DNA of 22,769 nt from an uncultured Atopobiaceae bacterium (lineage in GTDB: Bacteria > Actinomycetota > Coriobacteriia > Coriobacteriales > Atopobiaceae). Under the pieces are notes generated by a model, which saw only the letters and a program-made list of their open reading frames with translations, did not search any database and was not told the DNA's origin. The position numbers were made by a program, and so were the translations under genes. Within the stretch, counting starts at the first letter, position 1. Each line of letters starts with the position of its first letter. This document shows positions 15,191 through 22,530 of this stretch, in pieces. The DNA lies in assembly GCA_905235165.1 (NCBI GenBank), contig CAJOKK010000022.1, positions 1 to 22,769 of the forward strand, written 5' to 3'.

Positions 15191-16324
15191 CTAGGCCAGC
15201 TCTTCGGCGGTCTTGGCCAGGAGCTCGATGATGGGCAGGCCCTGCGGACAGGCGCTCTCGCACTGGCCGCAGCCAATGCAGCCGTCGGCACCAACGCCGT
15301 TCTTCTCGAGCACCTGGGCATAGCGCTTCTGTGCCTCGTCCTTGTTCTCAAAGAGCAGCAGGCGGTTCATGGCCTTGAAGTAGTCGGGGATGGGCATCTT
15401 GACCGGGCAGCCGTCGGCGCAGTAGTGGCAAGCCGTGCACTTGATCTGCTCAACCGCATCGAGCGCCGCCGTCGCGCGAGCAACCAGCTCCTGCTCCTCG
15501 GGCGTGAGCGGCTTGAAGTCGCGCATGTAGCTCACGTTGTCCTGCACCTGCTCGAGCGTAGACATGCCAGAGAGCACCGTCAGGACACCCGGCAGCGAGG
15601 CCGCGAAACGGATGGCCCATGAGGAGTAGGACAGCTCGCTTCCCGCGGCATCGAAGATCTCGCGAACCACACGCGGCGGATAGGCGAGAAGACCGCCCTT
15701 CACCGGCTCCATGATGGTAAAGGGAACGCCGTACTTCTCGGCAACCTCGACATTGCGACGCGAGGCAACGTTCTCGTCGTCATTCCAGTCGGCGTAGTTC
15801 ACCTGCAACTGGATGAAGTCAATGTCGGGGTTGGCACTCAGCAAGCGCTCGAGGCGCTCGGGACCCGCATGGTAGGAAAAGCCCCAATGGCGGATGGTGC
15901 CGCGCTTCTTCAGCTCGCGAATCCAGTTCCAAAGCTCGAACTCGTCGTAGGTATCGTTGTTGTTGTCTTGGATTGCGTGGAGCAGGTAATAGTCGAGGTA
16001 GTCGGTGCCCAGGCGCTCCAAGCTCTCAGTAAGCTGATGCTTGGTCTGCTCGGCCGTAGGCTGACCCAGCCAGGCGTTGGCCTTGCTGCACAGGGTGTAG
16101 GAATCGCGCTGATGACGCTCGACGAGGGCCTTACGCGTTGCCTCCTCAGAGCCCGTATAGACATAAGCCGTATCGAAGTAGGTTAGGCCGGCATCCAGAA
16201 AGCAATCAACCATGTCGCAGACCTGCGGCACGTCGATCGCGCCCGCCTCGTCATGCGGAAGGCGCATCAGGCCAAAGCCAAGCTTGGGCGTGTCGTGGCC
16301 AAAGTAGTCGCTCGCGTAGGGCAT
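15191..16324 (-). CDS. Aldo/keto reductase with C-terminal 2x[4Fe-4S] ferredoxin domain
   Basis: A 377-residue fusion. Residues 1-280 are an aldo/keto reductase barrel with the catalytic tetrad D51, Y56, K81 and H116 (TYFDTAYVY, CSKANAW, LLHAIQD). The C-terminal ~90 residues hold two clusters of ferredoxin type: C296-x2-C299-x2-C302-x3-C306-P and C349-x2-C352-x2-C355-x3-C359-P. This architecture is frequent in strict anaerobes and suggests electron transfer to or from the barrel via Fe-S clusters; the substrate is unknown. AGGAGA lies six bases before the ATG. It is single, with the palindrome after its stop and a strong hairpin upstream separating it from the binding-protein gene. Confidence 0.94.
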   Translation of the reverse strand: MPYASDYFGHDTPKLGFGLMRLPHDEAGAIDVPQVCDMVDCFLDAGLTYFDTAYVYTGSEEATRKALVERHQRDSYTLCSKANAWLGQPTAEQTKHQLTESLERLGTDYLDYYLLHAIQDNNNDTYDEFELWNWIRELKKRGTIRHWGFSYHAGPERLERLLSANPDIDFIQLQVNYADWNDDENVASRRNVEVAEKYGVPFTIMEPVKGGLLAYPPRVVREIFDAAGSELSYSSWAIRFAASLPGVLTVLSGMSTLEQVQDNVSYMRDFKPLTPEEQELVARATAALDAVEQIKCTACHYCADGCPVKMPIPDYFKAMNRLLLFENKDEAQKRYAQVLEKNGVGADGCIGCGQCESACPQGLPIIELLAKTAEELA

Positions 16325-16393
16325 GGGTTCTCCTCTCCCCTGTCATGCTTACGTCAAGACGAGTATATCGCGCCATCGAGCAGAGGCTCGCAT

Positions 16394-16435
16394 GCAAAAG
16401 GGCACTACCCCAAGTAAGGAGTAGCGCCCTTTTGC
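16394..16435 (-). terminator. Terminator after the substrate-binding protein gene
   Basis: An 18-base arm pair (16394-16411 and 16418-16435, GCAAAAGGGC / GCCCTTTTGC outer part) with two mismatches around a six-base loop. The descending minus-strand arm contains CCCTTTT. It lies 33 bases past the stop and is nearly symmetric, so it could also work on the other strand. Confidence 0.75.
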
Positions 16436-16467
16436 AGGAGAGGAGGAGGGAGGGGGAAATGTCAGAT

Positions 16468-17361
16468 TTAGAGCTGGCCACCCTCGACAACGAGGTTGTC
16501 GGGATTGGCAGCATCGCCGTACACCGGCTCGAGCGTCTTCGCGTAGTCCTCGTGGAAGAAGTTCTCGCTGCCGAGCTTCTTGATCTCGTCGTTGATGTAG
16601 CTGAGCAGGGTCTCGTTGCCCTTGGCAACGGCGGCGGCAATGGTGTCGGTGTTGCCCAGGGCCTCAATACCCACGGTGTAGCCGGGGTTCTGAATGGCCC
16701 AGGCAAGGACCTCGGTGTTGTCGGTTGAGAAAGCGTCGCCACGACCGTCGAGCAGGGCGTTGTAGGCGTCGGCGTACTGGTCGTACTTCTGGAGCTTGAT
16801 CTCGGGGTGCTCCGCCTCGAAGTAGGTCTCGGCCGTCGTGCCCTTGGCAACGATGAGGGTCTTGTCCTTGAGCTGGTCGACGCTGGTGATCTTTGCCTTG
16901 TCAGGCGAAACGACACCCAGCTGCACCTTCATGTAGGGAAGGGAGAAGTCGACCTTCTCGGCACGCTCAGGCGTGACCGTGAAGTTGGCCATGGTGATAT
17001 CGACCTTGTTGGACTCGAGGAAGGGAACGCGGTTTGCCGGGTCGGTGGCAACCCACTTCACCTGAACGCCCAGGTCGTCGGCAAGGCGCTTGGCAAACTC
17101 GACGTCGTAGCCCTGATACTCGCCAGCGTCGTCAACGTAGCCAAAGGGGGCCTTGTCAGAAAAGACGCCAATGATGACGGTGCCGGAGTCCTTGATCTGA
17201 TCGACCGTGCGGAAGCCCGTGCCCGACTTCGCAGTGTCGGCGTTCGTGGCGTCGGTGCTATCGGAACCACTATTGCTATTGCCGCAGGCAACAAGACCCA
17301 TGCTGGCGAGCGTGCCGCCCAGGACCTTAGCGAACGTACGACGTGAAAGCGTAGTGTTCAT
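16468..17361 (-). CDS. Polar amino-acid ABC transporter substrate-binding lipoprotein
   Basis: A 297-residue family 3 solute-binding protein (GlnH/PEB1/FliY-like). The signal carries a lipobox LVA-C26 and a twin-arginine RRTF at residues 7-10. The mature protein should be anchored in the membrane after an Asp/Ser/Thr-rich spacer. Fold hallmarks are GTVIIGVFSDKAPFGYVDDAGE, QGYDVEFAKRLADDLG, NKVDITMANFTVTPERAEKVDFSLPY and DAFSTDNTEVLAWAI. The ligand is probably glutamate, aspartate, glutamine or cystine, but I cannot choose. ATG 17361 has AAGGAGA nine bases upstream. It follows the ATPase gene but is cut off from it by a terminator and has its own candidate promoter, so it can be made in excess of the membrane parts. 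Confidence 0.94.
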   Translation of the reverse strand: MNTTLSRRTFAKVLGGTLASMGLVACGNSNSGSDSTDATNADTAKSGTGFRTVDQIKDSGTVIIGVFSDKAPFGYVDDAGEYQGYDVEFAKRLADDLGVQVKWVATDPANRVPFLESNKVDITMANFTVTPERAEKVDFSLPYMKVQLGVVSPDKAKITSVDQLKDKTLIVAKGTTAETYFEAEHPEIKLQKYDQYADAYNALLDGRGDAFSTDNTEVLAWAIQNPGYTVGIEALGNTDTIAAAVAKGNETLLSYINDEIKKLGSENFFHEDYAKTLEPVYGDAANPDNLVVEGGQL

Positions 17362-17410
17362 GAGCTGTTCTCCTTCATTTGCGGACGCCTGGCGCCCTTG
17401 GTTGCAATAT

Positions 17411-17439
17411 ATCCTAGCATCGGGGTAGGTTTTGTGCAA
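17411..17439 (-). promoter_or_regulatory. Candidate promoter of the substrate-binding protein gene
   Basis: On the minus strand TTGCAC (17439-17434) and TAGGAT (17416-17411) stand 17 bases apart, upstream of the AAGGAGA ribosome site. The hexamers match 3/6 and 4/6, so this rests mainly on spacing and on position between a terminator and a start. Confidence 0.4.
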
Positions 17440-17442
17440 ACA

Positions 17443-17473
17443 GGTAACATTACCGAAATACGTGGAGGTAACC
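17443..17473. promoter_or_regulatory. Possible operator: GGTAAC half-sites
   Basis: The 12-base palindrome GGTAACATTACC (17443-17454) abuts the candidate -35, and another GGTAACC lies at 17467-17473, 24 bases on. The position suits an activator or repressor site for the substrate-binding gene. No factor can be named. Confidence 0.3.
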
Positions 17474-17478
17474 AGCAT

Positions 17479-17510
17479 AAAAAACGACCGCCCCTTATAA
17501 GGGACGGTCG
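17479..17510 (-). terminator. Intrinsic terminator after the ATPase gene
   Basis: On the minus strand CGACCGTCCC pairs with GGGGCGGTCG (one T-G) around TTATAA and is followed by TTTTTT. It is 31 bases after the ATPase stop. It ends the permease-permease-ATPase operon before the substrate-binding gene. Confidence 0.9.
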
Positions 17511-17541
17511 CAAAGCAATGCTTCTTTAGGTGCAGACACCT

Positions 17542-18321
17542 TTAGCGGCCAGCGCGATGGAACTCGAAGGTAGAGAGGAACTGGCGCGCACGCTCGGTCT
17601 TGGGCTGCTCGAAGAAGCTGGCGTCGCCTTCCTCGGCAATGTTGCCCGAATCGAGCAGGATAACGCGGTCTGCGATGGCACGGGCAAAAGACATCTCGTG
17701 CGTGACGATGAGCATGGTAAGGCCGTCATCAGCCAGCTCGAGCACCACCTGCAAGACCTCATGCACCATCTCGGGATCAAGCGCGGCGGTAACCTCGTCG
17801 AGCAGCAGGATCTCGGGGTCCATGGCGAGGGCACGGCAGATGGCCACGCGCTGCTGCTGACCACCCGACAGGGTGCTGGGCAGGTCATTGGCCTTGTCGG
17901 CAAGGCCCACACGCTCGAGCAGCTTCACCGCGCGCTGCTCAGCCTCGGCCTTTGGCGTACCGCGCACCAGTGTGGGCGCGAGCGTGATGTTGTCCAGCAC
18001 CGACAGGTTGGGAAAGAGGTCATAGCTCTGGAAGACCATGCCCATGCGCGTACGCGCCTCCTGGCTACGCGCGGCACCGCTGATCACCTCTCCGTCGAGA
18101 AGCACCTCTCCCCCGTCGAGGTCTTCCAGGCCCACCACGCAGCGCAGCAAGGTTGACTTGCCGCAGCCGGAGGGGCCCAGCAGCACCACGACCTCACCGG
18201 TGTTCACGGCGATGTCCACGCCATCGAGCACGGTGTTGCTGCCAAAGCGCTTGGTGATGTTACGCAGCTCAAGGACAGGCCTCTCGTTTGCGTTCGCGGC
18301 GTGGTTCTCAGTGGCGTTCAC
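17542..18321 (-). CDS. Amino-acid ABC transporter ATP-binding protein
   Basis: A 259-residue ATPase of the polar amino-acid (PAAT) importer group. Walker A is GPSGCGKST at residues 49-57, the Q-loop is MVFQSYDLFP, the signature is LSGGQQQR, Walker B is ILLLDEV and the switch histidine is in VTHEM. The D-loop region reads DEVTAALDPE, where most relatives have DEPTSALDPE, a mild deviation. The start is GTG 18321 with AAGGAGA six bases before it; the first 14 bases overlap the end of the upstream permease gene, indicating translational coupling. It powers uptake through the two permeases encoded just before it. Confidence 0.95.
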   Translation of the reverse strand: MNATENHAANANERPVLELRNITKRFGSNTVLDGVDIAVNTGEVVVLLGPSGCGKSTLLRCVVGLEDLDGGEVLLDGEVISGAARSQEARTRMGMVFQSYDLFPNLSVLDNITLAPTLVRGTPKAEAEQRAVKLLERVGLADKANDLPSTLSGGQQQRVAICRALAMDPEILLLDEVTAALDPEMVHEVLQVVLELADDGLTMLIVTHEMSFARAIADRVILLDSGNIAEEGDASFFEQPKTERARQFLSTFEFHRAGR

Positions 18322-19000
18322 GATGTCTCCTTCTCAGCGAGTTATTGGCCTCGAGCCAGCGCGCCAAGCGCGAAAGCGGCCAACAAACGGCAAAGTATAG
18401 AAGCCCAAGCACGGCATAGGTCCAAAGGGCGGCGTAAGGGTACTCAAAGCGGTTGAAGTCGATGATCTGCTGACCCACGCGCACGACCTCGACCACGCCA
18501 ATGAGCATGCACAGGCTGGTTGTCTTGACGATGCGCGTGATCAGGTTGACGCAGGGCGGAATCATGCTGCGCAGGGCCTGCGGCAAGATCACGTGACGGA
18601 AGGTCTGGCGCCGGGAAAGGCCCAGCACGTAGGCGCTCCAATACTGCTGGCGCGGCGTGGCCTCGATGGCCGCGCGCACGAGGTCGCCCAGCTCGGCCGT
18701 GCCCCACAGGGTAAAGGCGATAACGCTGGCGACCTCACCCGAGAAGTTGATGCCGATCGACGTCGCAGAACCAAAGAAGACCAAGAAGAGCAAGACGAGC
18801 TGCGGCATCACGCGGATGAAGTTGAGGTAGAAGGACAAGATGACATGGAGCACGCGATTCTTGCGCGTGAAGAGCACACCCATGACAATGCCCAGCGGAA
18901 TGGAGAAGGCCACCGAGAAGAGGCTGATGCGCATGGTCACCAGCAGTCCGCCCAGCAGACGCTCAATCGTGGCACCCTGAAAGAGGAACTCAGCGCCCAT
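18308..19000 (-). CDS. Amino-acid ABC transporter permease (second)
   Basis: A 230-residue inner-membrane permease of the HisM/GlnP type with about five membrane segments (TMRISLFSVAFSIPLGIVMG, LVLLFLVFFGS, later AALWTYAVLGLLYF). The EAA loop that docks the ATPase is AAIEATPRQQYWSAYVLGLS followed by the HVILPQALRSMIPP stretch. ATG 19000 is chosen because AGGAGG is seven bases upstream; the ATG at 19021 has no such site. It overlaps the previous permease by 11 bases and the ATPase by 14. Two different permeases imply a heterodimeric channel. Confidence 0.94.
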   Translation of the reverse strand: MGAEFLFQGATIERLLGGLLVTMRISLFSVAFSIPLGIVMGVLFTRKNRVLHVILSFYLNFIRVMPQLVLLFLVFFGSATSIGINFSGEVASVIAFTLWGTAELGDLVRAAIEATPRQQYWSAYVLGLSRRQTFRHVILPQALRSMIPPCVNLITRIVKTTSLCMLIGVVEVVRVGQQIIDFNRFEYPYAALWTYAVLGLLYFAVCWPLSRLARWLEANNSLRRRHRERH

Positions 19001-19640
19001 TGGTGAACCTCCTCTCAACATAGGTTCCCAGCAGGCACACGGGAATCAGGATGATCGCGTAGAACACGACGAGAAGGAAGAGCGCCTCGAGCGTGTCGTA
19101 GTTGTTGCCAATGATGTCTTTTGCGACGTACATGAGGTCGGCGAGGGCGATGCCCGAGACCACCGACGACTCCTTGACGAGAAAGACCACGTTCGCAACG
19201 ACAGACGGGGTTGCCTGCTTCATAGCGATCGGCAGAATAACGTGGCGCATGGCCTGGGCGCGCGTCAGGCCCAAGACCTGGGCGCTCTCGTGCTGAACGG
19301 CAGGAACTGCCTCGAGGGCAGCTCGAAAGGCCTCGGCCATGTAGCTGCCACCCAAAAAGCCGAGACAGATAATGGCGCACGCCTCTTGGGAGAGCAGGAT
19401 TCCCAGCTTGGGAAGGCCGAAGTACAGGAAGAACAGCTGCACAAGCGACGGAGTGTTGCGGGAAATCTCTATGTAGGCACCCACCAGCTGCTCGAGGACC
19501 GGCACCTTCCAAAGGCGCACGACTGCGCAAAGCAGGCCAACCAGCAGGGCTAAGACGATACCCCCAAAGGAGATGTAGAGCGTCACCTGTGCGGCCGCCA
19601 CAAAGAACGGCACATATGAGCCGACAAGGCCCCAGTTCAT
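18990..19640 (-). CDS. Amino-acid ABC transporter permease (first)
   Basis: A 216-residue PAAT-family permease, first gene of the three-gene transporter operon. Membrane segments include PFFVAAAQVTLYISFGGIVL and the C-terminal LFLLVVFYAIILIPVCLLG. The characteristic YIEISRNTPSLVQLFFLYFG stretch is complete, as is the EAA loop AALEAVPAVQHESAQVLGLT with HVILPIAMKQATPS. ATG 19640 is preceded by AGAGG at six bases; an in-frame start at 19670 would add MDKNEGERNS without a ribosome site. Upstream are about 600 gene-free bases containing the 52-bp arrays. Confidence 0.94.
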   Translation of the reverse strand: MNWGLVGSYVPFFVAAAQVTLYISFGGIVLALLVGLLCAVVRLWKVPVLEQLVGAYIEISRNTPSLVQLFFLYFGLPKLGILLSQEACAIICLGFLGGSYMAEAFRAALEAVPAVQHESAQVLGLTRAQAMRHVILPIAMKQATPSVVANVVFLVKESSVVSGIALADLMYVAKDIIGNNYDTLEALFLLVVFYAIILIPVCLLGTYVERRFTNGR

Positions 19641-19794
19641 CGAGTTCCTCTCCCCCTCGTTTTTATCCAACCTGTTTATCCTATCCTACCGATAGGAAAA
19701 CGGAGGGAGAAATGCAACATCATAATCTCTGCGTAAGCATGAAGCGGTGGAAGGAGGTGTCGTGGGACAGGATTCTTCTCCGCGTCGTGTCGCC

Positions 19795-20002
19795 GTGCCG
19801 CAAAGTTGTAATTACAAGGCCCTGTTTCTCCAACTTACCGGCGCCCGTGCCGCAAAGTTGTAATTACAAGGCCCTGTTTCTCCAACTTACCGGCACCCGT
19901 GCCGCAAAGTTGTAATTACGAGGGTCTGTTTCTCCAACTTACCGGCACCCGTGCCGCAAAGTTGGAGATTCGAGGCCCCCTTTCTCCAACTTACCGACAG
20001 CG
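19795..20002. repeat. 52-bp tandem hairpin array, type 1 (four copies)
   Basis: Copies start at 19795, 19847, 19899 and 19951, exactly 52 bases apart. Each has GTGCCGCAAAGTTG, then TAATTACAAGGCCCTG, then TTTCTCCAACTTACCGGCAC with minor changes. The end of one copy pairs with the start of the next (CAACTTACCGGCAC with GTGCCGCAAAGTTG, 12 of 14 bases). The fourth copy differs most: its central spacer reads GAGATTCGAGGCCCCC and its end is CCGACAG. Confidence 0.95.
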
Positions 20003-20028
20003 TTAACATCAGGTTTGCAACTAATTTA

Positions 20029-20164
20029 CGGACTTGGGCGGCCACGGCCGTCGGAGTCCGCGAAAGCGGGGCCTGAATTACGGACTCGGGCGGCCACGGC
20101 CGTCGAAGTCCGCGAAACCAGGGGCACTTTTACGGACTTGGGCGGACGCGGCCGTCGAAGTCCG
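20029..20164. repeat. 52-bp tandem hairpin array, type 2 (three copies)
   Basis: Copies start at 20029, 20081 and 20133, again exactly 52 bases apart. Each carries CGGACTTGGGCGGCCACGG or a close variant and its partial complement ending AGTCCG; the spacers are CGAAAGCGGGGCCTGAATTA and a variant of it. The hairpin is closely related to the terminator at 6642-6682 but no T-run follows. Confidence 0.95.
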
Positions 20165-20185
20165 CACTCCCACGGCAGCAAACAA

Positions 20186-20226
20186 GAAAGAAGGGAACAA
20201 GGTCACGCTCGACCTTGTCCCCTTCT
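20186..20226 (-). terminator. Terminator after the CMD-family gene
   Basis: On the minus strand AGAAGGGGACAAGGTC pairs with GACCTTGTTCCCTTCT (16 pairs, one G-T wobble) around GAGCGT, followed by TTCTTGTTT. It starts 24 bases after the stop. It ends this gene well before the permease operon. Confidence 0.88.
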
Positions 20227-20249
20227 CTCCGACACGTCTTCCTGTCGGG

Positions 20250-21053
20250 CTACTCCTTCGCGCCCGTAACCTCATCGACCACCGCCATCGCGTTAAGGGA
20301 GCGCGGATATCCGATGAGCGGCAGGTTGTTGCTCACCACGGCAATGAGGAAGGCCCTGCTGTTTCCCACATGCACGTTGGCCGCGGTGTGGCTTCGCAGC
20401 TGACTCTCGCAACCGCCTTGGGCCGCAATGAAGCAGAAGGTCGCCATCTCGCGCTCCGCAATCGTCAGGCCCTCGCGCGTGTAATAGTCGCCGAAGCAAT
20501 TCTTGACAAGCCACTCGTTGATCCATGGGTAATCGGCGTTGCCACGCGTACGGAAGCCCTGCATCTGCTCGCCAAAGCAAGCCACCTGCGCACGCTCACC
20601 GCCCTCGTAGCGACTCGCTTCGTCGGGCGTCGTGCTAGCCTGGCCCTCAAGCGGAAGGGCAATTCCGTGATTCTCAAAGACCTCGTCAAGAGCCGTGACG
20701 AAAGGTGAGACTCGGCCAATGCCCAGATAGGCAACCGCTTGGTAGACCACCTCTCTGATTGCCACGGCTTCGATGCCCACGCTGAGGGCCGCCGACACCA
20801 TGGAGCGAAAGGCGTCAATCCCCTGGCAGCCCAGAAGCGTAGCAATCCAGCACAGGAAGCGAGCGCGGTCATCAAGCTGGTCGTCCGTCGCGGCGACGAC
20901 CTCATCCAAAACGAAGTTACACACCCGCTCATAGAGCTCTGGGTCGGTTTCCCTAATGCACGGGACTCCTTCGGCAGGGGTCAAAAAGCCATCGCTCCGC
21001 ATGCGTTTGAGCATATCGCGAGCAGCATCGGAGAGTCGGACATCGCACGTCAT
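20250..21053 (-). CDS. Carboxymuconolactone decarboxylase family protein (two-domain)
   Basis: A 267-residue soluble protein with two CMD-like helical repeats. The first covers about residues 40-115 (RARFLCWIATLLGCQGIDAF). The second covers about residues 170-250 and contains EREMATFCFIAAQGGC215ESQLRSH222, the PcaC-type signature with one cysteine rather than the CxxC of AhpD peroxidase partners. True decarboxylase activity is unlikely outside an aromatic pathway, and none is visible. Such proteins in anaerobes are often of unknown redox or detoxification function. ATG 21053 is preceded by GGAGGA at six bases. It is transcribed divergently from the GNAT gene. Confidence 0.85.
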   Translation of the reverse strand: MTCDVRLSDAARDMLKRMRSDGFLTPAEGVPCIRETDPELYERVCNFVLDEVVAATDDQLDDRARFLCWIATLLGCQGIDAFRSMVSAALSVGIEAVAIREVVYQAVAYLGIGRVSPFVTALDEVFENHGIALPLEGQASTTPDEASRYEGGERAQVACFGEQMQGFRTRGNADYPWINEWLVKNCFGDYYTREGLTIAEREMATFCFIAAQGGCESQLRSHTAANVHVGNSRAFLIAVVSNNLPLIGYPRSLNAMAVVDEVTGAKE

Positions 21054-21115
21054 AGAAGGTCCTCCCAACATATGGCTCTTTATTTCTTCTCATTATTTAT
21101 TGTATGCATCTGAGC

Positions 21116-21145
21116 GTAGCCGCCCTTGTCGCAAGCAGCGGCTAC
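21116..21145. other. Inverted repeat in the divergent CMD/GNAT intergenic region
   Basis: GTAGCCGC (21116-21123) and GCGGCTAC (21138-21145) are perfect eight-base arms 14 bases apart. It could be an operator or an RNA hairpin. Downstream, TACAAT at 21184-21189 is a 5/6 match to a -10 box for the GNAT gene, but its -35 is poor. Confidence 0.35.
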
Positions 21146-21217
21146 CGCCACCTCCCCGAGAGCTGCCGTTCGCAGCAAGCCTTTACAATGAGACGTAAGC
21201 AAACGTTTGGAGGGCTT

Positions 21218-21796
21218 ATGAATCTGTTTGACGAGATGCCCCATATCGAAGGTGAGCGCATTCAGCTGCGCGAGTTCGTGGACACCGATGCCGACCAGCT
21301 CGACGCCTTCACTCGCGACGAGCGCGTCTATCGCTTCTTGCCCACCTTTCTCTACGAGCAGAAATACGACGACAAGCACCTCGCCATCGCGCGCATGCGT
21401 TCCGAGTGCTTCGATACGCACGAATCGATCCTCATGGCTGTGAGTCCCCTCGATGATCCGAGCGTCTTCATGGGGATTGCCGAGTTCTATGCCTTTGAAC
21501 CCAGGAAGCCCAAGGTCTCTATCGGCTACCGGCTCGCCCAACCCTTCTGGGGACATGGGTTCGCGACCGAGATCAGCGGGCTTCTCAAGCGCTACCTGCT
21601 TGAGAAGGCGCAGGTCAGAACCATCACCGCTCACATCATGAAGGAAAACATCGCATCGGCGCGCGCCGTCGAGAAGAACGGCTTCAGGTGCCTCTACCCC
21701 AACGTGTGGGAAGATTGGAGCAGAGGGGAAGACGTGCTCGTAGACAAATGGATCTACAAGCGACGTTGGGAGACGGAAGAGACCAGCGGCGACTAG
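21218..21796 (+). CDS. GNAT-family N-acetyltransferase (RimJ/RimL-like)
   Basis: A 192-residue acetyl-CoA-dependent acetyltransferase. The RimJ/RimL-like opening IEGERIQLREFVDTDADQLD is followed by the strand VSIGYRLAQPFWGHGFATE, whose Q-PFWGHGFA segment binds the CoA pyrophosphate. The ending is also typical: HIMKENIASARAVEKNGFR. The acceptor (a protein N-terminus or a small amine) is not known. ATG 21218 with GGAGGG just upstream gives the family start; the frame is open to 21104 but that extension is not GNAT-like. cutC follows after 44 bases on the same strand and is probably cotranscribed. Confidence 0.92.
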   Translation: MNLFDEMPHIEGERIQLREFVDTDADQLDAFTRDERVYRFLPTFLYEQKYDDKHLAIARMRSECFDTHESILMAVSPLDDPSVFMGIAEFYAFEPRKPKVSIGYRLAQPFWGHGFATEISGLLKRYLLEKAQVRTITAHIMKENIASARAVEKNGFRCLYPNVWEDWSRGEDVLVDKWIYKRRWETEETSGD

Positions 21797-21840
21797 CCGT
21801 ATCCCCCTAACGAATAAACGGCAATTAGCAGGGAGTCTTC

Positions 21841-22527
21841 ATGAGTCTGCTCAAAGAGTTTTGCGCCGAGAACATGACGCTTGTCCCCGATGCCATCGCC
21901 GCAGGCGCAGGCCGCATCGAGCTATGTGACAACCTCGCCGTTGGAGGGACCAGCCCCTCGATCGGCGTCATCAGGTCCGCCGTCGCCTACGCCAAGGAAC
22001 GCGACGTTGCCATCATGGCCATGGCCCGCCCGCGTGGAGGCGACTTTGCCTACAGCGAGGCGGAGCTCGCCATCATGCTCGATGACATTGCCTGGGCACG
22101 AAGCTCGGGCGTGACGGGCGTGGTCTTTGGCTGCACGCGCGCGGCAGGGCCGGAGAAGAACGTGCTTGACGAGGAGTTCACGAAACAGCTCGTGGAAGCG
22201 GCAAAGGGCGCAGGGTCAGGCCCAGCTCGTGACATGGCAGCCGTACAAGTGACCTTCCACATGGCTTTCGACGTGCTGGACGCAGACGAGCAGCTCAAGG
22301 CTATCGACACGCTCGCCAGCCTCGGGGTTGAGCGCATCCTCACCCATGGAGGCCCCGCCCAGCTGCCCATCGAGGACAACCTCGAGCACCTGCGCGAACT
22401 CATCGCCTACGCAAACGGCCGCCTCACCATACTTCCGGGAGGCGGCATCAACTGGAAGAACGCCGAAAGCGTTGCAGCCTCCCTCGGCGTGAGCGAAGTC
22501 CACGGGACCAAGATCGTGCAGCTATGA
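21841..22527 (+). CDS. cutC: CutC-family protein (putative copper homeostasis)
   Basis: A 228-residue TIM-barrel protein of the CutC family. Signature stretches appear in order: GAGRIELCDNLAVGGTSPS, MARPRGGDFAYS, GVVFGCT, VTFHMAFD, ERILTHGG and ILPGGGIN. Length is close to the usual ~240. The family was named for copper tolerance in E. coli, but a direct copper role is disputed and conserved residues suggest an enzyme of unknown substrate. The ATG has AGGGAG seven bases upstream. A palindrome-family element starts four bases after its stop. Confidence 0.95.
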   Translation: MSLLKEFCAENMTLVPDAIAAGAGRIELCDNLAVGGTSPSIGVIRSAVAYAKERDVAIMAMARPRGGDFAYSEAELAIMLDDIAWARSSGVTGVVFGCTRAAGPEKNVLDEEFTKQLVEAAKGAGSGPARDMAAVQVTFHMAFDVLDADEQLKAIDTLASLGVERILTHGGPAQLPIEDNLEHLRELIAYANGRLTILPGGGINWKNAESVAASLGVSEVHGTKIVQL

Positions 22528-22530
22528 CGG

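Larger units (their letters stand above)
19641..20185. other. Gene-free interval upstream of the permease operon
   Basis: The interval holds the two 52-bp repeat arrays (described separately). Between them and the permease start only weak promoter-like hexamers are seen on the minus strand (TTGCAT, then TATCGG 17 bases later, around 19690-19716). No open frame in it resembles a protein. Confidence 0.5.

Noticed and set aside
17362..17478. Longer substrate-binding protein starting at 17478
   Set aside because: The extension would run over the candidate promoter and operator, and ATG 17361 has a strong ribosome site and begins a normal lipoprotein signal.
19795..20164. CRISPR array
   Set aside because: The whole 52-base unit repeats, including the part that would be the spacer; there are no unique spacers, no leader and no cas genes.
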